Origin: CAXBNB01 sp049115735 | GTDB taxonomy: Bacteria; Bacteroidota; Bacteroidia; Cytophagales; Cyclobacteriaceae | Assembly (NCBI GenBank): GCA_049115735.1 | Contig: JAGDZP010000021.1 | Location: forward strand, 186,001 to 250,000 | Direction of reading: 5' to 3' | Length of the DNA: 64,000 nt | Shown: one piece after another, positions 1 to 7,234 of the stretch | Numbering within the stretch: the stretch's first letter is position 1 | How the letters are laid out: each line of letters begins with the position of its first letter | The notes under the pieces: model-generated | The model's input: only the letters and a program-made list of their open reading frames with translations | The model's database searches: none | Told to the model about the DNA's origin: nothing | Position numbers and translations under genes: made by a program

Positions 1-1
1 T

Positions 2-1036
2 TTGCAAGAAGAACTTTCTGATGTTTATAGCCCATTTGATCAGGTGGTAGTGAATCCAAGAGCTAAAGCGAAAAATGAAAGACGCTTTCTGGATGCCATG
101 TCGGATGGGTTGAGGCAAAGTATGGAATTGCATAATGATCTGATTTTGATGGGCCAGGACATTGCTGAATATGGTGGCGTCTTTAAGGTGACGGAGGGTT
201 TTGTTGAGAAATTTGGCAAAGAACGGGTCAGGAATACACCATTGTGTGAATCGGCCATTATTGGAGCTGGTCTGGGGCTGTCCATAACCGGAATAAAATC
301 GGTGATTGAAATGCAATTTGCTGATTTCGTAACCTGTGGTTTCAATCAGGTAATAAACAATCTGGCTAAGAGCCATTATCGCTGGGGGCAAAATGCCGAT
401 GTGGTCATTCGGCTGCCAACCGGTGCTAGCGTAGGTGCCGGACCATTTCACTCCCAATCTAATGAGGCCTGGTTTTTTCATACACCCGGGCTAAAAATAG
501 TGTATCCTTCCAGTCCTGCGGATGCTAAAGGACTGCTGAATGCTGCCATTGAAGATCCCAATCCTGTGCTTTATTTTGAGCACAAGGCCCTGTATAGGTC
601 AATTTCTGAATTGGTGCCTGATGACTATTACACCACTGAAATCGGAAAAGCTCAATTGTTATCACAAGGAACTGATTTGTCCATTATCAGTTATGGACTG
701 GGTGTTCATTGGGCAAAGGAAATAATTGATGAAATTGACGATGTAAAGGCCGATATTCTGGACTTAAGAACCCTACTACCCTGGGACAAAGAGTCTGTAA
801 TGGCCACCGTAAAAAAAACCAACAAAGTATTGATTGCTCACGAAGATTGCTTGACTGGTGGCGTGGGCGCGGAGATAGCCGCATGGATTGGCGAACACTG
901 TTTCGAACACCTTGATGCACCCATAACGCGTGAAGGAAGCATCGATACACCTGTACCTTTTTCACATGAACTTGAAAACAATTTTTTACCAAAGGATAGG
1001 ATCAGGAGTAAAATCCTTGAACTAGTCGCTTACTGA
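2..1036 (+). CDS. 2-oxo acid dehydrogenase E1, beta part (3' end of a fused alpha/beta gene)
   Basis: The 344 residues seen are a complete E1-beta module: an N-terminal thiamine-diphosphate-binding transketolase-like domain (about residues 25-205, with LMGQDIAEYGGVFKVTEGF and RNTPLCESAI) and a C-terminal transketolase domain (about 220-340). The module is preceded by a linker running off the window edge. In Bacteroidota the alpha and beta chains of the branched-chain 2-oxo acid (or pyruvate) dehydrogenase E1 are often one polypeptide of about 650-700 residues, and this beta sequence looks like that form, so I treat the gene as 5'-truncated by the window rather than starting at the TTG at base 2. 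It would work with E2 and with a dihydrolipoyl dehydrogenase such as the one at 37.7-39.1 kb. Branched-chain versus pyruvate substrate is not resolved. Confidence 0.88.
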   Translation: MQEELSDVYSPFDQVVVNPRAKAKNERRFLDAMSDGLRQSMELHNDLILMGQDIAEYGGVFKVTEGFVEKFGKERVRNTPLCESAIIGAGLGLSITGIKSVIEMQFADFVTCGFNQVINNLAKSHYRWGQNADVVIRLPTGASVGAGPFHSQSNEAWFFHTPGLKIVYPSSPADAKGLLNAAIEDPNPVLYFEHKALYRSISELVPDDYYTTEIGKAQLLSQGTDLSIISYGLGVHWAKEIIDEIDDVKADILDLRTLLPWDKESVMATVKKTNKVLIAHEDCLTGGVGAEIAAWIGEHCFEHLDAPITREGSIDTPVPFSHELENNFLPKDRIRSKILELVAY

Positions 1037-1105
1037 GCTCACCAGTCTAGGAAATGATTCAACACAATAATCAAATTATTTGCTAACTTTCACGTTTCAA
1101 TCGTA

Positions 1106-2320
1106 ATGAGAAAAAAGCAATTATTGCCTCTGGGTGTATTCCGATTTATCATCGTGCTATTGGTGGCACTCTGGTGCAGTATTTCTGTCTCTCAAGCACA
1201 GTTGCTGGAGAATAGAAACAAACTCAAAACCGAAAAGGCTACAAAGAAGGGTTTCTCTCTCTACAAAAAAAAAGTGGTGAAGCGGGTTCCGTCTGGAGAT
1301 GTCAAAACGGATGACAAGCAGGTTTCACCAAAGTACAGTCAAAATCAAGAATCATTCAGAAGCAAGAAAAGAGTTTCACCCAAATACTCCAAAAGGGGTA
1401 GATGGAAGTCAATTCGAGCCATTACTCCCAGGTACTCTCAAAGCACTGCAGGCCAAGGTGGCGATAGGGCAGTTTCACCAAAATACTCGAGACCAAGGCG
1501 AGCAGGAAAAGTAACAATCATTTCTCCTAAGTATTCCAGAGATGTAGCGGGTCAGGGTTCGGATCGGGCAATTATACCAAAATATTCCAGAGATGTCGCC
1601 GGTCAGGGTTCGGATCGCTTGGTTAGTCCAAAATACTCCAGGGACATAGCGGGCCAGGGATCCGATAGAATAGTGAACCCAAAATATTCTCGTTTTGTAG
1701 CTGGTCAGGGGTCCGATAGGGTAGTAAATCCAAAGTATAGTCGCAGCATTGCCGGACAAGGCTATGACCGAGTTGTAAGTCCTAAGTATTCGAGTGATAT
1801 TGCCGGTCAAGGGTCTGATAGGGTAGTTAACCCAAGGTACAGCCAGTATGTCGCGGGGCAGGGAATGGATCGTGTGGTGAAACCACGGTTCTCGGTGAAC
1901 CCTCTGTATCAATATAAATATAAGCTTCCAGCTACAGCATCCGGGTCAATGGTATTTGAATTCCCCAAGAAACTTTATGAAAAAGGAAGGAAGCGAAATG
2001 CCAATGGCGAATCCGAATGGATGGGACCTGAGGTAGTCATTATTGATCATAAAAGATCAGAATTCGCCGACTATACAGGAAAATTTAAAAAGCAGAAAAA
2101 AGGAAAGAAAATGCACCCAAGTGCAAATTACTTGTTTGCTAAATATAACAATAGCAGGATTGCACGTGATGCTATGCAAAAGGCAAGTATTCTTTGGGTG
2201 AGAGTACACATGAACCAAACCGACCCGAAAGGTGTTAAGAAAAAGCCATCCAAATTAAAGTTTGACAAGGATGAAGCGGAGATTTGGAATAATGAAGAAC
2301 GGGAATACACCAAGAACTAA
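1106..2320 (+). CDS. secreted protein with 17-residue PKYS/AGQGSDR tandem repeats
   Basis: The family is not recognised. Residues 1-32 form a signal peptide ending VSQAQ. Residues about 72-265 carry twelve P[KR][YF]S motifs spaced 16-17 residues apart; the best units read PKYSRDVAGQGSDR followed by three variable residues. At DNA level the period is 51 bases, and the units at about 1533-1583 and 1584-1634 are almost identical, which suggests recent unit duplication. The C-terminal 140 residues are non-repetitive and lysine-rich. The repeat is rich in basic and aromatic residues, so a surface, matrix or cell-wall role is possible, but nothing shows it. The stop lies two bases before the ytxJ-like start, so the two are probably cotranscribed. 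Confidence 0.8.
   Translation: MRKKQLLPLGVFRFIIVLLVALWCSISVSQAQLLENRNKLKTEKATKKGFSLYKKKVVKRVPSGDVKTDDKQVSPKYSQNQESFRSKKRVSPKYSKRGRWKSIRAITPRYSQSTAGQGGDRAVSPKYSRPRRAGKVTIISPKYSRDVAGQGSDRAIIPKYSRDVAGQGSDRLVSPKYSRDIAGQGSDRIVNPKYSRFVAGQGSDRVVNPKYSRSIAGQGYDRVVSPKYSSDIAGQGSDRVVNPRYSQYVAGQGMDRVVKPRFSVNPLYQYKYKLPATASGSMVFEFPKKLYEKGRKRNANGESEWMGPEVVIIDHKRSEFADYTGKFKKQKKGKKMHPSANYLFAKYNNSRIARDAMQKASILWVRVHMNQTDPKGVKKKPSKLKFDKDEAEIWNNEEREYTKN
1322..1895 (+). repeat. tandem 51-bp repeat inside a coding region
   Basis: About eleven units of 48-51 bases encode the 17-residue PKYS...AGQGSDR repeat. The first two units and the fourth are degenerate and keep only the PKYS part; units five to ten are well conserved. 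The pattern keeps the reading frame throughout, so it is a protein repeat and not a CRISPR array or a noncoding satellite. Confidence 0.85.
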
Positions 2321-2322
2321 AT

Positions 2323-2679
2323 ATGAATTGGAATAAGCTTACCCAGATTGAGACACTGGAAGAAATCAAATCAAAGTCTCAAACTCAGCCAGTACTTATC
2401 TACAAACACAGCACAAGATGCAATATCAGCAGCATGGTGCTTCACAAACTGGAAAGGCAATGGAAACCAGAGGAAATGCGAAATGTAGAAATTTACTTCC
2501 TCGACCTCATAGCTCATAGGGACGTTTCCAACGCTATTGAAAGTGATTTTTCAGTTAGACATGAATCTCCGCAGGTGTTGGTAATTACTGATGGTGTATG
2601 CAGCTACCACGACTCACATATGGGTATTACATATCAAGCACTGAGAAGGAATCTAGGAAGTATTGAGGCCGTCATTTGA
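2323..2679 (+). CDS. ytxJ: YtxJ-like monothiol bacilliredoxin
   Basis: This 118-residue thioredoxin-fold protein matches the YtxJ (BrxC) family, proposed to remove bacillithiol from oxidised proteins. Visible marks are a start-strand block PVLIYKHSTRCNIS, with the single active cysteine at residue 33 where the family has a TCPxS-type site, and the ESPQVLVI strand typical of the cis-proline side of the fold. Arginine before the cysteine and Asn-Ile after it are variations on the usual motif. The length is normal for the family. The gene starts two bases after the stop of the repeat protein, with no room for its own promoter. Family assignment is good; bacillithiol dependence in this organism is inferred. 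Confidence 0.8.
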   Translation: MNWNKLTQIETLEEIKSKSQTQPVLIYKHSTRCNISSMVLHKLERQWKPEEMRNVEIYFLDLIAHRDVSNAIESDFSVRHESPQVLVITDGVCSYHDSHMGITYQALRRNLGSIEAVI

Positions 2680-2684
2680 AGGTC

Positions 2685-3269
2685 TTAGTCTTTGGTAAGG
2701 TCTAAAATCAAGGCTTTTATTTTCTTGGCTTTTTTTCCATACACAAAGTATAGAAACAAATACATCAGCACGATAGCTAGTGTGAAACATGATGCTGTAT
2801 AGACGATAAACCAGCCATCAGTAGCATATTTGTCTGTAAACAACTTCGGGTCTACTATATAAACAGCGGCTAAAAATAAAGGGACGGCCAAAACGAGGTT
2901 GGCTACCTTGTAGTGCGCAATAAATCTATTGATCATGCTATAGACTAGTTGTAGATATATGATAACACTCTTGTCAACTTTTGTTTCGCTGAGTTTCCTA
3001 ATCAGGTTTTTATAATAGAAAAAATAAATTGCGTCTACGATTAAGAAGAAAAATGCAATGAGCCAGTTTCTATTTGCTAGTAGATAGCCGCAGAATAGTG
3101 TGAGTATCACAAGATTCAGCCACATCTCAAAGCGTAGTGAATTGATAAACTTGCTAATGATGCTGATCGAACCCTTTTCCAGGATTTTCTGCACTTCATG
3201 AGCATCGAGTTCCGTGGATTCAGCCTCTGAACCCTCGTCCCATATTTTCTTAATATCTAAATCTTTCAT
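2685..3269 (-). CDS. four-helix membrane protein, candidate anti-sigma partner
   Basis: The 194 residues contain a soluble N-terminal stretch of about 45 residues (acidic, with EGSEAESTELDAHEVQKIL) and four predicted membrane helices at about residues 48-67, 70-88, 122-141 and 153-175, followed by a lysine-rich tail. It overlaps the sigma-factor gene upstream by 20 bases, a coupling typical of sigma/anti-sigma pairs. I see no zinc-binding anti-sigma motif and no FecR domain, so the anti-sigma role rests on position and topology only. Confidence 0.75.
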   Translation of the reverse strand: MKDLDIKKIWDEGSEAESTELDAHEVQKILEKGSISIISKFINSLRFEMWLNLVILTLFCGYLLANRNWLIAFFFLIVDAIYFFYYKNLIRKLSETKVDKSVIIYLQLVYSMINRFIAHYKVANLVLAVPLFLAAVYIVDPKLFTDKYATDGWFIVYTASCFTLAIVLMYLFLYFVYGKKAKKIKALILDLTKD

Positions 3270-3753
3270 TGATAATAGATTTTAGCTGATTTTTTACCCT
3301 ATTCACTTTGGCACCCACATTGGTGACTGTGATACCCAGAATTTCTGCCATTTCCTTGTAGCTTTTGTCATCCAGGTACAGTAGTATGATGGCCCGGTCA
3401 GATTCCTTCAACAACCTAATGGCTTTGTAAATGGTTTCAATATTTTCTTCCGTGGAACAGTCATCATCCTCTTGTAGGTCAAAAGGGATACTGTTTACTG
3501 TTTGAATGTTTTTTTTCTTCTTCCTCAGCTGAGAAAGACAGACATTCAGGCATACCCTATAAACCCATGTTGACACTTTAGATGCACCACGGAAAGAGTC
3601 AAATGATTTCCAAAGTTGGACAATGCACTCCTGCTGATAATCATTAAAGTCTTCATTGTTGTTTGTATATGCCCTACAAATTTTTGCAATAATCCTCTGG
3701 TTGTTGTTCAATAAATCCTGGAATTCAGGTTTCATACCAATGTTGGTCTGCAT
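3250..3753 (-). CDS. ECF-type RNA polymerase sigma factor
   Basis: At 167 residues this has the two-domain plan of extracytoplasmic-function sigma factors. Region 2 covers about residues 20-85 (DFNDYQQECIVQLWKSFDSF, then STWVYRVCLNVCLSQLR for -10 melting). Region 4 covers about 110-162 (DRAIILLYLDDKSYKEMAEI followed by a helix-turn-helix with VTNVGAKVNRVKNQLK). The 3' end overlaps the downstream membrane-protein gene. A start at the internal methionine (residue 7, base 3735) is also possible because no ribosome-binding site decides between them. It should direct core polymerase to a small regulon; no target promoter could be identified. Confidence 0.88.
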   Translation of the reverse strand: MQTNIGMKPEFQDLLNNNQRIIAKICRAYTNNNEDFNDYQQECIVQLWKSFDSFRGASKVSTWVYRVCLNVCLSQLRKKKKNIQTVNSIPFDLQEDDDCSTEENIETIYKAIRLLKESDRAIILLYLDDKSYKEMAEILGITVTNVGAKVNRVKNQLKSIINERFRY

Positions 3754-3792
3754 TAAGCTATAGGTGCAATTCCCAGCTAGATTATTACAAAA

Positions 3793-4956
3793 TTATTTTA
3801 TAGGCATCCTTTCAAAAGGCTTGGTTCTATCAAAAAGATAGCGATAGGTATGGTGGGTTTTACCAATTTCTCCACCCACTTGCTTCACCACGATTATCAT
3901 TTTTCTATTGAAATCGCCTATCCAGTTCATCTCAAGAATAGGATAGCGTCTATAGTCTCTCTGTACCATTTGAGCAGTAGCCATCACAAGCGCTCCATCC
4001 AGACCCTTTCCCTGATGCTCCGGAGCTACACCAAATACCAGTCCGAGCATTTTTTTGTTCGTTTTTCTCCACTTGTGCCATACGAACTTCAGCTTGCCTA
4101 TAAGGTCTAGCTTACCGTTGACATGTTTAAATATCTGATTGACTTCTGGTAGGTTGATGTAAAAGGCTACCGGATCTCCCTTGTAGTATGCAAACCAGAT
4201 TATTTTTTCATCGATAATAGGTTTCATTTGTTTCATTATAGCTTCAGATTGCTCTTTGGTCATTTCTGCAACGCCATCATGATTTGCCCAGGCTTTATTG
4301 TATACGAGGCGAAAATCTTCGGTGTATTTGGGAAGATTTATGAGCCTCATGTGCTCAAAGGAATAATCAGGATCCTCATTCAGAATCTCAGACTTTTTCA
4401 TAATCCTTGGATGAAAGGGGTCGAAGGTATTTCTAATGAAAGTGAATTGCTTGAAATAGACTTGAAAGCCATAATTCTCTAACAGGTCTCTATAATATGG
4501 AAGTTGATAATTGCATTGGTAGTTCGGTTCTATATCATATCCGTCCACCAGCAGCCCCCACCATTTGTCTCTGTCTCCAAAGTTGATCGGACCATCCATG
4601 GCCTCCATACCCTTTTCTTGCAGCCAATCTTTTGCTTTGTCAAACATTTCGTTAGCTACTTCTTGATCATCGATGCACTCAAAGAATCCTATGCCACCAG
4701 TCGGCTGATCATTATCTTTGTTGGCTGTTTTATTATTGACGAAAGCAGCTATTCTTCCCACTGTTTCACCACCTTTCTTCGCTATCCACCGTTTACATTC
4801 ACCATATTTAAAGGTCTTGTTCTTTTTAGTATCAAAGACGTTTTCAATATCCTTGTCCAAAGGCCTTATCCAGTTTGGTTCGTATTTATAGATTCGTAGC
4901 GGTAATTGTAAAAACTCCCTTTTCTCCTGATGTGACTGTACTTCCCTGAGTTCCAT
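3793..4956 (-). CDS. GNAT-fold protein, N-acetyltransferase-like
   Basis: This 387-residue protein belongs to a family seen in many Bacteroidota and related groups and usually labelled GNAT N-acetyltransferase-like. The C-terminal part (about residues 270-387) carries the clearest acetyltransferase-like pattern, VFGVAPEHQGKGLDGALV, which resembles the acetyl-CoA pyrophosphate-binding loop. The N-terminal part includes GRIAAFVNNKTA and DGPINFGDRDKWWGLLVDG, conserved blocks of this family as I remember it. There is no signal peptide or membrane helix. Substrate is unknown. The gene stands alone between the sigma operon and the tRNA. Confidence 0.72.
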   Translation of the reverse strand: MELREVQSHQEKREFLQLPLRIYKYEPNWIRPLDKDIENVFDTKKNKTFKYGECKRWIAKKGGETVGRIAAFVNNKTANKDNDQPTGGIGFFECIDDQEVANEMFDKAKDWLQEKGMEAMDGPINFGDRDKWWGLLVDGYDIEPNYQCNYQLPYYRDLLENYGFQVYFKQFTFIRNTFDPFHPRIMKKSEILNEDPDYSFEHMRLINLPKYTEDFRLVYNKAWANHDGVAEMTKEQSEAIMKQMKPIIDEKIIWFAYYKGDPVAFYINLPEVNQIFKHVNGKLDLIGKLKFVWHKWRKTNKKMLGLVFGVAPEHQGKGLDGALVMATAQMVQRDYRRYPILEMNWIGDFNRKMIIVVKQVGGEIGKTHHTYRYLFDRTKPFERMPIK

Positions 4957-5089
4957 AAATCTGCTTGTGAATTCGTTTTAGAATGGCGCGTAAAAGTATA
5001 GAAAATTGAGAATTAAGCGCACTGCTATATGTGTATTGAGAAGCTATTTTATGAGTGGAAGAAAAAAGAGTAAAAAAAGCAGGTCATTT

Positions 5090-5120
5090 TTTGCAAAAAG
5101 CAATGAGCTAAATATATTTG
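5090..5120 (+). promoter_or_regulatory. promoter of tRNA-Glu (Bacteroidota -33/-7 type)
   Basis: TTTG at 5090-5093 and TATATTTG at 5113-5120 are separated by exactly 19 bases, matching the TTTG / TAnnTTTG consensus of the Bacteroidota housekeeping sigma factor. Transcription would begin near 5126, about 35 bases before the tRNA. Confidence 0.75.
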
Positions 5121-5160
5121 CACCTCCAAAAATCGGAACAGCAGGTTTCGTTGGAAAAAT

Positions 5161-5232
5161 GGTCCGTTCGTCTAGGGGTTAGGACGCCAGGTTTTCATCC
5201 TGGTAACAGGGGTTCGATTCCCCTACGGACTA
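5161..5232 (+). tRNA. tRNA-Glu (anticodon UUC)
   Basis: The 72 bases fold into a full cloverleaf. The acceptor stem GGTCCGT pairs with ACGGACT (first pair G-U), the anticodon stem CCAGG/CCTGG carries the loop TTTTCAT with TTC at the anticodon, and the T arm has GGTTCGATTCC. The discriminator base is A and no CCA is encoded. A consensus promoter lies upstream and a strong terminator directly downstream, so it is transcribed alone. Confidence 0.97.
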
Positions 5233-5236
5233 CACT

Positions 5237-5270
5237 AAAAGCCTTTTGAAGCAATTCAAGAGGCTTTTTT
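5237..5270 (+). terminator. rho-independent terminator after tRNA-Glu
   Basis: Bases 5237-5250 pair with 5255-5268 over 14 pairs, one of them G-U, around a GCAA tetraloop. The 3' arm ends in a run of six T. The stem begins five bases after the tRNA. Confidence 0.88.
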
Positions 5271-5428
5271 GATTTTTGGGCATACAAGAAAGCTTACACA
5301 TTTTCGAACAAGACTAGTTGAGTTCTGGGGATTCATTAATAGTACAACGACTTCTGCGCCACGTACTTTTTTTTGGATCCTACACATGAGATGGATTTAA
5401 CCTTCTTAGGCACTAGTTCGCCGCAAAG

Positions 5429-5459
5429 TTTGAATCAACAATATAAGTCAGTAAATTTC
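5429..5459 (+). promoter_or_regulatory. promoter of the PD40-OmpA gene
   Basis: TTTG at 5429-5432 is followed after 19 bases by TAAATTTC at 5452-5459, one mismatch from TAnnTTTG. A start of transcription near 5465 fits the chosen ATG at 5518 and argues against the TTG at 5473 as a start codon. Confidence 0.6.
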
Positions 5460-5517
5460 CTTACAATAGATATTGTGTGCAATACACCTAAGAATTAACT
5501 ACCGATATTTGCCAGTC

Positions 5518-6993
5518 ATGAATCAAAAACTAATACTATTATTATTAATCGCTATCTTTTTTATTCATGATTCTTTCTGTCAGCAGGATCCCAAAGAGGC
5601 GATACGGCTTTCTTCAATCATTAATACAGCTGGAAGAGAATCTTACCCGGTACTTTCTCCTATGGGAAAACTAATTTTCTTCACAAGACAAAAAAGTGTT
5701 CGCGATGATCAGGATATATGGATATCTACATATCTAGGTGACAACAATTATTCTATCGCTAAAAAACTTCAATATCCTATCAACGATAGGGGTCATAATA
5801 GTCTCATTAGTTTGCCCAACTATAACACCTTAATTATGTGGGGAGCTCCAGACAAGCATTTCGGTGTTAGGATATCTAATAGAATTGAAAATGGTTGGTC
5901 CAAACCTAAAGATTTCTTTAATCGAAAAATTGAAAAAAGCTACGGCAATATATCAGTAGGAAATGATTTGCGAACGGTTGTTTTCGGCGAAGGGGGAGAT
6001 CTATTTGTAACATTTAATGAAAACGGCGAATGGTCCGAACCGAAGAATCTAGGAAATACTATAAACACAGGTGAAAAGGAAGATATATCATTAATCGCTG
6101 CTGATAATGCAACAATTTACTTCATATCCAATGGTCATGGTGGTTTTGGAGGTCAGGATTTCTTCATGAGCAAGAGATTGGATGATTCATGGACAAACTG
6201 GTCAAAACCTGCAAACCTGGGACCTTCCATAAATTCTAAATCAGATGAATATGGACTTTTTGTGCCTGCCTTAGGAGAATATGTCTATTTCACTAAAAAA
6301 GATGAGAATAAGGAGTTCAGCTCTAATATATATAGAGTCAAGCTTGATTCAACTAACAAACCACAACCTACCTTATTGGTAAAAGGGAAAGTCCTTAATG
6401 CCAAAACAAAAGCTCCAATTCAAGCTAAGATCATTTACAAGGACCTGGTCAACAATGAGGAGTTGGGAAGCTCACTGTCAGAACCTCATTCAGGAACTTA
6501 TGAGGTTATTTTACCCGCTGGTAGGTTATATGAATTCTATGCAGAGAAAGAAAAATACTACCCTGTCAGTAAAAACATTGATCTGAGGCATTACGATAAA
6601 TACGAAGAAATTTCCAGGGATTTAGAGTTGGCTCCATTGACAGAGGGGATTCAAATACGACTTAATAACCTCTTTTTTAGTACTAACAGCTCTGAGTTAG
6701 ATCATGAATCATTGCCTGAATTAGATAGACTTTTACATTTAATGAAAAAAAATCTCAAGATAAACATCAAGGTAAATGGACATACAGATAATGTTGGTCC
6801 CGAATCAGTTAATCAGATTTTATCAGAAAATCGAGCTAAAAGTGTAGTTCAATATCTTTCAGAAAATGGCATTGATGAGGCAAGACTTTCTTACCAAGGG
6901 TTTGGCGAAAGTCAACCCGTGGATGATAACAACACAGAGACCGGTCGAAAAGCGAACAGGCGGGTCGAATACGAGATAAAGAATCTACAATGA
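5518..6993 (+). CDS. PD40 beta-propeller / OmpA-domain envelope protein
   Basis: The ATG at 5518 is preferred to the in-frame TTG at 5473 because it opens directly into a signal peptide (MNQKLILLLLIAIFF, cleavage near SFC-QQ). The mature protein has WD40-like PD40 propeller repeats (about residues 25-265, with SPMGKLIFFTRQ and repeated WS[EK]P[KA]NLG motifs), a carboxypeptidase-regulatory-like beta domain (about 290-365), and a C-terminal OmpA peptidoglycan-binding domain (about 385-490, with NGHTDNVG and RKANRRVEY). Proteins of this plan tether outer-membrane complexes to peptidoglycan in Bacteroidota; related ones belong to the type IX secretion machinery, but the TPR part of PorE-like proteins is absent. 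The gene is AT-rich compared with its neighbours. Confidence 0.88.
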   Translation: MNQKLILLLLIAIFFIHDSFCQQDPKEAIRLSSIINTAGRESYPVLSPMGKLIFFTRQKSVRDDQDIWISTYLGDNNYSIAKKLQYPINDRGHNSLISLPNYNTLIMWGAPDKHFGVRISNRIENGWSKPKDFFNRKIEKSYGNISVGNDLRTVVFGEGGDLFVTFNENGEWSEPKNLGNTINTGEKEDISLIAADNATIYFISNGHGGFGGQDFFMSKRLDDSWTNWSKPANLGPSINSKSDEYGLFVPALGEYVYFTKKDENKEFSSNIYRVKLDSTNKPQPTLLVKGKVLNAKTKAPIQAKIIYKDLVNNEELGSSLSEPHSGTYEVILPAGRLYEFYAEKEKYYPVSKNIDLRHYDKYEEISRDLELAPLTEGIQIRLNNLFFSTNSSELDHESLPELDRLLHLMKKNLKINIKVNGHTDNVGPESVNQILSENRAKSVVQYLSENGIDEARLSYQGFGESQPVDDNNTETGRKANRRVEYEIKNLQ

Positions 6994-7234
6994 CCTGTGT
7001 AAATTTTATTCATGGGCTTGCAATTGAAATGCTACATTGTCAAAACATCTTTGCCTGTTGCTGAGATAAAAATGAATGAGATAACAACTCTTGATGAGAA
7101 TAAAATTCTGTTATAATAAGCCATTCTAGGGCCTATTTTGGTACTAAAAACCTCAGGCCTGAAAACCTCCACATTCCATGTCAATTTCATTATGTCGAGT
7201 GCCAAATTTGAGGGTAATCAAGTTGTACATTACC

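Noticed and set aside
1322..1895. Regularly spaced repeat resembling a CRISPR array
   Set aside because: Units are contiguous, lack unique spacers and keep a reading frame; no cas genes are near.
1475..1912. Long antisense open frame opposite the repeat region
   Set aside because: It is a mirror of the 51-base repeat and has no independent coding signal; the plus-strand repeat protein has a signal peptide and a normal C-terminus.
5161..5517. tRNA-Glu as an integration site
   Set aside because: I looked for a repeat of the tRNA 3' end downstream and for an integrase gene and found neither.
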